From Haematococcus lacustris (Eukaryota > Chlorophyta > Chlorophyceae > Chlamydomonadales > Haematococcaceae): a stretch of 64,000 nt of DNA. Below are positions 56,132 to 64,000 of this stretch, piece after piece (positions within the stretch are counted from its first letter, which is position 1; every line of letters starts with the position of its first letter). The position numbers and the translations under genes were made by a program. The notes under the pieces are model-generated. The model made no database searches and was not told the origin of the DNA. It worked only from the letters and a program-made list of their open reading frames with translations. Location: positions 14,189,407 through 14,253,406 of the forward strand of contig JASKMD010000026.1 in the NCBI GenBank assembly GCA_030144725.1. Direction: 5' to 3'.

Positions 56132-57193
56132 TTACATGTCTTCTGCCTCGTCAATCCCCACTTCAGCCAACTGATCCTCCTCCATCTCTTGCTCCCACCT
56201 CAGATGTTCTAGTACGTCAGCCCTAAGCAATGGCTTGTTCTGCGTCAACCTCTTGCCCTTCCAGCCCAAGCACCCCCGTGCATACTCCTTCAGCAGATGC
56301 ACAGTCAAGGTCATGTAGGAGCTTGCAATGTGTGGTGCCCGTGCATGCGTCCATGTGTTATGTAGCCTCAAGGGTGGGAGACTCGAGGCTAGAGAGAAAG
56401 CAGCTTGAGCTGCTTCGCTGCGGACACAATTGCGCATGTAACAAATGCGCTGCGGCACAGGTTGCATGGCTGCATGGCTCATGAGCTCGGTGGTGGGTGC
56501 CCTGCACATGGGTCATAGCAGGTCACAGCAGGTCAATAGCACATGGGTCACAGCAGGTCACATCAGGTCACAGTGTTGGTAGGCTGTAAAGAGGTCAAGG
56601 TCGCACCTCATCCATGCGTCCATGTGCTGATGTTCAAGGGCCGAAGCCAGCTGGTCCTGGGCACGCTGCAGCAGCTGCTGGTCCAGAGCCTGCTGTTGTT
56701 GGGCACCCTGCAGCTGCTCAAGGTCCAGAGCCAGCTGGTCCTGGGCACGCTGCGACTGCTCCTGGTCCAGAGCCAGCTTGTGCTGGGCATGCTGCAGCTG
56801 CTCCTGGTCCAGAGCCAGCTTGTGCTGGGCACGCTGCAACTGCTCCTGGTCCAGAGCCAGCTTGTGCTGGGCATGCTGCAGCTGCTCCTGGTCCAGAGCC
56901 AGCTGCTGCTGGGCGCTGCGGCCAAGGCAAGTGCGTGGGCGCTTATGGCCCCAACATGTGCTGGCATCCCCGCTTAATTGTTGTGGTGTTGCAAGGGCTG
57001 TTTCAAGGGCTGACAGCTCGGTAGGGCTCTGCAGGGTGAAGGATGGATGTTGCCACAATGGATGTTGCCACAATGGAGGTTCCCGCCACTGCCACAGCCA
57101 CCGCTTACCAGCTTGGCACGTATCGCATTTTCGCGTGCCAGGGCAGCGCGGCGTCGGGGTCCATGACGGCCCATCGCAAATTTCACAGGACAC
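56132..57193 (-). CDS. ORFs of the nested element, coiled-coil repeat protein, unknown
   Basis: Minus-strand frame 57193-56558 (211 codons) starts MSCEICDGPSWTP with paired Cys (CEIC, CDTC), then six or so copies of a 14-residue repeat (LALDQEQLQHAQHK) predicted to be a coiled coil. A second frame, 56509-56132, ends LRADVLEHLRWEQEMEEDQL and could be a later exon. No transposase signature was recognised. Confidence 0.35.
56652..56912. repeat. 42-bp coding minisatellite
   Basis: About six copies of a 42-bp unit (GGTCCAGAGCCAGCTTGTGC core on the plus strand), in frame with the minus-strand ORF. Confidence 0.85.
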
Positions 57194-58041
57194 AGTGCGA
57201 GAACTGCAACGATGAGGGCGCCCAGCGGCAGCACAGGGTCTAACCCATCGGGGATGTGCTCAAGGACGCCGCCAATCGCCCCCTGTGATGAGATCGCCCC
57301 ATGCCACATTCACCCTCGGCCACATTTTGTCATTGTGTGTACCACACAAGGTGATGGAGTATGCCTGGAGCACAACCCGGAATATAGACCCGCCCAGCTA
57401 TCCGACACAGGTGGAAGCACGCGGAAAGGACCACTGACCGAAAGGTAAAAGATCTTGACGGAAGCCCCGGAATGATGGGGTCCAAGCTTCAGCAGAGTGC
57501 ACGGTAGCGAAACAAAGTCCACGCACGGTGGTGCTGACACCTCAGTGAGATGCTCTGCAAGCTTGGAGGGCAGGGTCAGGCAGGTCTCGCGCCAGGTGTC
57601 AGGAAGGGCCCGGGCCATGAGGGGTCCCGACCCAACCCAGGGAATCTTGCGCTTCGACCTGACACCCACGTACGGTCGCACCCTGCTGAGCCCCTGGCTG
57701 CAGCGAGCGACCATGTTCACAGTCCGCGGTACTGGCGGGCGGAGTGATCTGGGAGGCTTCAGGTCAAAACGCGAGTTTCAGCGCGCGTGACTTACCGCGA
57801 TAGCCTCAGCACCCCTTCACTAGCGCGTGGTGCGATGCGCAGGCCTGTCACGGATTGGCGGGGCCAATGGCCGGGGTGACCTGAGGGCGAGCTAGTTTTT
57901 GCTGCGTCTGCCATCTCGTAGCTATGAGTCTCTTCTGTTCAAAGCACTGTTTACATATATTTTTGACTGAGTGGCTGCGGGGATACAGGCTTCGTATCAC
58001 AGGGGGTGGTTTACAGGTAGTTGGGAACGCCTGACCCCTGG

Positions 58042-58483
58042 AGATGTGCTCCTGGAGTGACTGCCACTGGCTACGAGTACCAACAGGCATTGAAGCTGGT
58101 CAACGATCGGCTGCCCAAGGCCAGGCATCGGTTGCATCGGGCAGCAGAGTACAGGCGGGTCGTTTATGGCCGGGCCCGCAAGCAGCCGGCCTAGCTTCTT
58201 TGGCAAACTGAGCCTTTCAAGCAACCAGCTGTTGGTTCAATCAAGGAGCCCGGTGGTCATTAGGGAAGGAACGTGCCACCAGCGTCAGGGCCTGTAGCTG
58301 TCAAGCCGCATGTATGCAGTGGTTCATAGTAGAGGGAGGTAACCCACAGGTCAACACCCTGACGAAATAACTCTTGCGCAAAAATGAGTGGTGTGTTCCT
58401 GCTCCAAACCCAAGCGGAGGCAGAAACCCGTGCATTCGTGCATGTCTCGAGCGGGCATTGCCACCCGTGTGCTTTACGCCGTC
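58042..58483. other. Region downstream of CrtI-like gene
   Basis: Contains a 40-codon plus-strand stretch (YQQALKLVNDRLPKARHRLH near 58075) ending in TAG at 58192-58194, which faintly resembles the end of an integrase region; too short to assign. No TGTAA on the minus strand in this interval. Confidence 0.3.
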
Positions 58484-60157
58484 TTAAACCTGACCCTTGT
58501 CGATGTCATCGAGCACGCGCTTCACAGCCAGGTCGGCGCTGATCATCACCAACGGCGCGCCGTTGCCAGGCCGCGCCGACGCGCCGACCATGTACAATCC
58601 ACGCACCTGTCCAAACATGTAAAGCAGCTCAGCCGTCACTATCACTCTTAGCCAAATGTGATGTGCCATAGGGTGTTTAAAGAGTAGGCAAAGTAGGTGG
58701 GTGCAGAAACAAAACAAGCAGCCAGGACGGTGCTGTGACAAGCCTGGCCTAAGCAAGGCGTTGCAGTGCAGGGCCTGCTGGTACAACAAATGTCGTACCC
58801 GTCTTGCCGCCTAACTGCCTATGTTGACCCGCCCGCCCCGCCCTGTTCGCCCACACGCAGCTGAGTCCCTGCGCCACGCACCTTGTCGTCCTTCACTCCT
58901 GGTCTGAATGCCGCCAATTGGTCCAAGCTATGCGACATGCCGAATGCCGCGCCGTGTTCAATGCCGTACCTGCAACATGGGGAGGGAGCAGAGCCTGTAA
59001 GGCACCGGTGGCGGGGCCTGCGCTCGTGAGCATTGAGCACCACACTGTGCAGCGGACTGACTAGCAACTGCCGGAAAGGGCGACTTAGAACCTTCGCAGC
59101 TGACAACTTGAGCGCTGTGCCCCACAATAACACCGTGACGAGCAAGCCCTCCCACCACGGCTTCGCCCTTGCCGCGCACCTTTGCCGCCACTCGGGCGGG
59201 TCAATCACGAACTCGTCAATGACCTTGGACAGAAAGTCGTCGCACACGCCGGCCTGCTTCAATGTGTACGCAATGGCCAGGCGCCCGATCTCCACCAGTG
59301 AGTCGTACTCTGGTCGCCCACTCTCGTCGCTGATCGTCACACTGCTGTCGCGCCCACTACTGCGGGACGCCAGCATCTGCGCACAACGTATGCACGAGCC
59401 CGCGAGCCTGACTGCTATGCGAAAAGCGGCATTGAGGGGTGGACAAGCAGGCTGTCGACATCTTGGTGCCTGAGGATGCGCAGAACAGAGGTGCAGGCAC
59501 CTTACCTCTTGCATGTTTGCGACTGGCATCAAAACCATGATGGAGTCGCAGCCCGGCGGCGCGGCGGTGGGGTCGGTCCGGCATGGTGCGTGGATGTAGA
59601 AGTTGGGGCACGCCAGCAGAGTGTCTGGCCCAGTTGCTCGCTGCCAGCTGCGTTCATAGAACTCTGCGGTGCATGTGCAGTGCCAGTCAAGTCAGGAGCA
59701 GGGCAGGCCCATTGATCACAGTCATGACAGTGTGATGACAAGGTTGGCGGGTGCAGGCATGCAACATGTCTGCAGGGCCTCAAACAGGTATGTGCAAGAG
59801 CTCGAATACTCATGGTCAAAGCTCATGGTCAAACGGCAGACTTACAGCACAGACGACGGGCTCGAAGAGCACCGCCACTGCCACCCTGCCACTGGCCCTC
59901 CTTCCCAGCACCACTGCACCATGTTCCGCGGACCTGACAGGAACACGTTGTGGTGCGCAAGCTTGTCCAGCACCCCTTGCACACAGAAGTTGTAGGCAAT
60001 CACTGCAGCGCTGTAGGATTTCTTGGTGAGGCTGCGCTGCTGCTGGTAGCCATATGTGGTGTGACCCAGCAGCTCGTAGGTCAGGGGCACGTCCCTGCAG
60101 GGCGTGAGGGCGTGAGGGCACACTGGGGCTTACTGGGACCAGATGTAGCTAGACAAC

Positions 60158-60249
<92 letters not shown>

Positions 60250-62549
60250 CGGGCGGGCGGGCGGGCGGGCGGGCGGGTAGGCGGTCGGTCGGCCGGTCGG
60301 TCCGGCAATTCGGGGGCAAGGCAGGCAAGTGTGCAGATGATGTGGGTTATAGCTGCCGCTGAGACCCCTGCCACCCTCCCCACATGCTTCCTTTGCCCGT
60401 CGTACACCCCAACAGCCCACCCAGGCAGCCCACTAAGTCCGCAACTTGCGCCCCCTCCCCTCACCCTCCACGCCCTGCCTGGCTACTGCCCCTCCCCCTG
60501 TCCCTCAACCCCTTGTCAACCCCCCTTGCCCTGACTAGCGGCAGACCCCCCCTCAGCCCTCCGACCCCGCCCCCTACCTGTTGGATACCACGAGGTCCGC
60601 CTCGAGCACCTCGCCCCCCTTGAGAGTGACCCCTGTGATGCGGGTGCCCCCACCCAGGAACCCCCCAAGGCCTGCCCTGCCGCCCTGGCCCAGGCCTAAC
60701 CCTGCCAGCAAGCCAGGGGAGGGGGAGCGTGAGACGGGGTAGTCGGGTTCGCCCTCCTGCCCGCCTCCCTCGCCCTCAGCCCCATTGCTGGACAGCTCAG
60801 GAGGCTGGTAGGCGCTGGTGTCCGCAGCGGTGTTGATGCGGACCACGCGGGAGCGGTTGCGGATGACCACGCCCAGGGAGGTGGCGATGTCTCGCAGGCC
60901 CTTGGTGATCTGAGGGTTGAGGGGGATGGGGAGGAGGAGGGGAAGGGGGAAGGGGGAAGGGGGAGGAAAGGGGTCAGGGGTTTGGAAGGAAGAGGTGCAT
61001 GTGTGGTGGGTACAGGAAAGTCACATGGACACATGGACACATAGAATGATGCAAGCAAAGGGGTCCCAACAAGGTGGTTGCACACTACCCCTTGATTCGG
61101 TTCCTTCGCTTTGCAGCTCATGGTCACATGTCCACCTCCCTCCCACCTCCCTCTCCTTTCCCCCACCTCCCTCCCACCTCCCTCTCCTTTCCCCCACCTC
61201 CCTCCCACCTCCCTCTCCTTTCCCCCACCTCCCTCCCACCTCCCTCTCCTTTCCCCCACCTCCCTGCCACCTCCCTCTCCTTTCCCCCACCTCCCTCCCA
61301 CCTCCCTCTCCTTTCCCCCACCTTCCTCCCACCTCCCTCTCCTTTCCCCCACCTCCCTCCCACCTCCCTCTCCTTTCCCCCACCTCCCTCCCACCTCCCT
61401 CTCCTTTCCCCCACCTCCCTCCCACCTGTTGGAAGCCACCAATAGGGTAGTGCACGCCATCCGTGACCTCGGTTGCTGCCAGCAGGCTGAAGATGCCGGG
61501 TGCTGTGTAGGGGCTGAGGCCCACGTACAGGTCCTGGAAGGAGAACAGCGCCTGCAGCCGCGGGTCCTTGAACCTGGCGGCCAGCCTGCGCTAGGCAGGG
61601 GGGCAGGGCAGGCAAGGGGGAGGGGACAGGGCGGGGGCTGGGGCAAGGCGAGGGCTGGGGGCAAGGCAAGGGCTGGGGGCAGGGAGGTGGGCGAGGGAGG
61701 GGCTGAGGCCTGGGCTAGGGTTGCAAGGCAAGGCGGGGGCAGTAGGGTGCACAAGGTGGGGTGAGGGCAGAGGGTCTTTTGCTGGGTGACATGCGCTGCA
61801 GCGGTGCCGCAGTGCTGGTGTAGGGTGCTGGCTCTGGCTGGCTGAGCCTGGCACCTGCTGTGTACCTGCTGTGGTGCTGGCCTAGCAGCTCCTGAGCGCT
61901 GACCCGGGCCAGCAGGGGCAGGGTGCGCCCGGGGTCCACCATGTCCAGGGGGCTGTTGAAGTCCCGCTCAATGAAGTGCCGGGTGCCCAGCTGCAGCAAC
62001 AGGGGCCGGTGCAGGGTCAGGGGCGGGGTCAGGGACCTCCCCCTACCCTACCCATCTCCCCTACCCTACCTAATCTCCCCTACCCACACCCCTTCACAGT
62101 CACCCCTGGCTCTATCCCTGCCCCCTCCAATCTTGTCTCTGAGTGTGTCTCTGCCCCTCCCCTTTCCACGCCCTCCTCGCCCCCCAGCCCCTCCTCGCCC
62201 TCCTCGCCCCCCAGCCCCTCCTCGCCCCCCAGCCCCTCCTCGCCCTCCTCGCCCCCCAGCCCCACCCCACCCCCTCCTCGCCCTCCTCGCCCTCCTCGCC
62301 CCCCCGCCCTCCTCGCCCCCCCGCCCCCCCGCCCCTCCCCACCTCCAGCTCTGCCCTAGCCACCGCCAGCCACTCCAAGTAAGCGCGCCCCGCCCCCTCC
62401 TCCACCTCCTCCAGCTGCGTGATCATGGCGGGCACGTCGTACAGCAGGTCCAGGGGCGCGCTGTTCTCTATGAACACCCGGTAGGCCGCTGGCTGCACGC
62501 GCTGGGAGGGCGCCACCGCCTGCATGCTGCTGCCCAGCGACGCAAAGGT
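58484..62549 (-). CDS. CrtI-type carotenoid (phytoene) desaturase-like, N-terminus missing
   Basis: Nine phase-consistent exons on the minus strand: 62549-62343, 61990-61866, 61585-61426, 60909-60578, 60094-59934, 59663-59506, 59376-59180, 58969-58882, 58606-58484; 516 residues to TAA. CrtI-family enzymes are FAD-dependent amine-oxidase-fold proteins that desaturate or isomerise carotenoids. Motifs: PLDLLYDVPAM, RHFIERDFNSPLDMVD, LFSFQDLYVGLSPYTAPG, GVHYPIGGFQQ, EADLVVSNR, NFYIHAPCRTDPTAAPPGCD, HSLDQLAAFRPG, and the FAD-binding end GLYMVGASARPGNGAPLVMI. The N-terminal GxGxxG exon was not found up to 64000. Exon 60909-60578 carries a ~45-residue Gly/Pro/Ser-rich insert. CRTISO-type isomerases are relatives, but the RTDP motif fits CrtI better. 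Confidence 0.85.
60157..60250. repeat. (CAGG)n microsatellite in an intron
   Basis: About 23 CAGG units grading into GGGC units, in the intron between CrtI-like exons 60909-60578 and 60094-59934. Confidence 0.95.
61131..61432. repeat. 31-bp minisatellite reaching a splice donor
   Basis: About ten copies of a 31-bp unit (CTCTCCTTTCCCCCACCTCC core). On the transcribed sense it is G-rich, and its first bases form the donor of exon 61585-61426 (CAACAG|GTGGGAGG). Confidence 0.92.
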
Positions 62550-63252
62550 CTGCGGGGGAGGAGGGAGGAGGGCAGGAGCAAGGGGGGGCCAGGAGGGCAG
62601 GGCAGCAGGGGTGTGGGCAGCAGCTGGACTCAGGGGTTTGTTAGTTGAGGTCTGGACGAGGTGATGTAGGGGGGTGCCAGTGTTGGGGTAGTGGTGGAGG
62701 AGGAGGAGGAGGAGGAGGAGGAGGAGGAGGAGGAGGAGGGAGGCTAGGGAGGAAGCAGGACATCATGGGATGACCCTGCCACTGGCTGCTGGCCTGGATG
62801 GCCCTATGCTCCTTGTCGCTGAGCTGGCCGCTGCTGCTGCTGCTGCTGCCACCCTCCCCTGACACCATACCAGGCAGCACTGCTGGCAGGGCGGGTGGCA
62901 GGCCACTGGCTGTTGGGGAGGGCTGGACAGGGAGACAGGGCTGATCAGAGAGGGTGAGGAGTGTGCGGGCAACAGGTGTGGATGGCAGGAGGCAGGAGGC
63001 AGGAGGAACAGCCTTGCACATGGCCGGCAGTGATAGCTCCTGGCTGCCCCTGGACCCTGCCCAGCAGAGCCCCTCACGTGAGGCTGGTAGCTCTAAGGAG
63101 GGCACAGGGTGGGCCTAGCTGCAAGGCTGAGCCATTTGCTTGCCAGGCTGCCAGCACTGACTCCATGCACCACCACAACATCGACACAAAAGAGGAAGTG
63201 CATCATTGTGCCATCCCCTTCTCCTGGGGGGCTGCTTGACGCTACCTACCTA

Positions 63253-63312
<60 letters not shown>

Positions 63313-64000
63313 CCCGCCTGCCTGCTTCCTGCTTGCCATCTGCCTGCTGCCCGCCACCTGCTGCCTCTAGCCTGTCCCCCCCTGGCTGCCGGGCTCCACT
63401 GAACAGCTGTCCTGGTGCTGTAGGCCTCTAGCAGCACACCGCCTGCTGCAAGCTGCCACCTCACACTGCTGTATACAGAGCCACTCACCATCCCCCATAG
63501 CGACCCATGCCCCCTACCCCCACTGCGTGCCCCCAGCTGCCCTGCCAACCCTTCCCCCTCACATCCCCGGGGGCAAGCTCACGGCACAGCCCAGGCCCTG
63601 CCCTGTGAGGAGCTTCTGACCAGGCCGGCAGCAGCCTGGCTGACCTGCTGCTGCTGCTAGGGGCAGGAGGCGCGGTGGAGGCAGCAGGGGGGGGCTGGCA
63701 GACCCCGTCCCCTAAGACCTGAGGGCTGCCCTCAATCAGCACAGACTACTGGGGGGCAGTCCTGCCCCCCAGTAGCCCAGCGGCTTGGGTCTCAGCTGAC
63801 TCCCAGCTCCTGCCCTGAGGAGCTGCTGGACCCCAGCTGCTGTTGCGGCTGCAGGTTGAGAGGGCCATGGCACTGGAGACTGATACAACCCCAGCCAAGC
63901 CCCCACCCTGTATGCTGGCAGCGCTGGCTGCGACCAAGGCTGGTGATGCCCCTGCCCCACCCGCCCCACCTTAGGTCTCCCTGCCCCCTCCCTCCTCCAT
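62550..64000 (-). other. Probable intron of the CrtI-like gene, repeat-rich
   Basis: No exon with a dinucleotide-binding motif was recognised. Holds (GGA)n at 62692-62742 and (CCTG)n at 63253-63321. The acceptor at 62551-62550 shows that an upstream exon exists further on. Confidence 0.5.

Larger units (their letters stand above)
55646..57880. mobile_element. Nested element with 127-bp terminal inverted repeats
   Basis: 55646-55772 is the reverse complement of 57754-57880 with a single mismatch (GTCACCCCGGCCATTGG at the outer end). CTGAGG flanks both sides (55640-55645, 57881-57886); the exact duplication length (4-6 bp) is ambiguous because the end bases repeat. 2235 bp long. Inserted into T4. 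Superfamily not identified. Confidence 0.9.
54301..58034 (+). mobile_element. T4: T transposon, 3734 bp, carrying a nested element
   Basis: Ends TCAGGCGTTCCCAAC and GTTGGGAACGCCTGA are perfect 15-bp inverted repeats, flanked by CCCCTGG on both sides (54294-54300, 58035-58041). The left subterminal CATGGGGTTGGCAATCTTC matches T1 and T3. Without the nested element it would be ~1.49 kb. It sits between the WLM gene promoter side and the CrtI-like gene 3' side. Confidence 0.93.

Noticed and set aside
58075..58194. Integrase C-terminal remnant
   Set aside because: Only about 40 codons with weak resemblance; not enough to assign.
62763..63969. N-terminal exon of the CrtI-like gene within the last 1.4 kb
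   Set aside because: No GxGxxG or expected FDTGPS-like segment in any minus-strand frame here; more likely beyond the window.

Overview
The window looks like nuclear DNA from a green alga of the Chlamydomonadales. The base composition is GC-rich, protein-coding exons are short and split by many small GT-AG introns, TGTAA poly(A) signals follow the genes, CAG/CTG and Gln-rich tracts are common, and there is a secreted (Ser-Pro)n cell-wall protein family. A Haematococcus-like alga would fit, but that is inference. No bacterial operons, rRNA, tRNA or CRISPR arrays were seen. Splice models below were built by eye from splice signals, phase continuity and family similarity.

Layout. 0.4-4.0 kb (+): last eight exons of xanthine dehydrogenase. 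4.6-7.1 kb: small transposon-like repeats (a 202-bp MITE, a 165-bp palindrome, a 51-bp tandem array) and a decayed coding stretch. 7-11.7 kb: little recognisable. 11.75-43.7 kb: a tandem segmental duplication with three full ~7.4-kb units and the start of a fourth. Each unit carries an unknown acidic terminal exon, antisense fragments of a TnpB/Fanzor-like gene, and one complete gene for a secreted Cys-rich, Pro-rich glycoprotein. A 1.6-kb DNA transposon (called T here) sits at the 1/2 and 2/3 junctions, and a nearly intact Ty3/gypsy chromovirus (28853-35117) lies inside the second T. Diagnostic sites show that unit 2 is a hybrid (5' half like unit 3, 3' half like unit 1), so an unequal crossover can be placed within about 280 bp of one gene.

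44.1-46.1 kb: an inverted T copy. 46.4-50.2 kb (+): an ABA4-like (DUF4281) gene whose first intron holds an antisense Fanzor-like gene remnant. 51.1-53.9 kb (-): a ubiquitin-like/WLM metalloprotease gene. 54.3-58.0 kb: a fourth T copy, itself split by a 2.2-kb element with 127-bp inverted repeats. 58.5-62.5 kb (-): a CrtI-type carotenoid desaturase-like gene whose N-terminal exons were not found and probably lie past the window end.

Main points of novelty: (i) T, a DNA transposon family with TIR TCAGGNGNYCCCAAC and a 7-bp target duplication seen at four sites; (ii) a chromovirus with gag and pol in one frame split only by a UAG followed by a 6-bp stem, a readthrough candidate; (iii) repeated deletion derivatives of a spliced, NLS-bearing Fanzor-like gene with a conserved 3' non-coding block; (iv) the crossover-made chimeric cell-wall gene. 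The ordered insertions give a relative history: T insertion, then unequal crossover, then chromovirus insertion.
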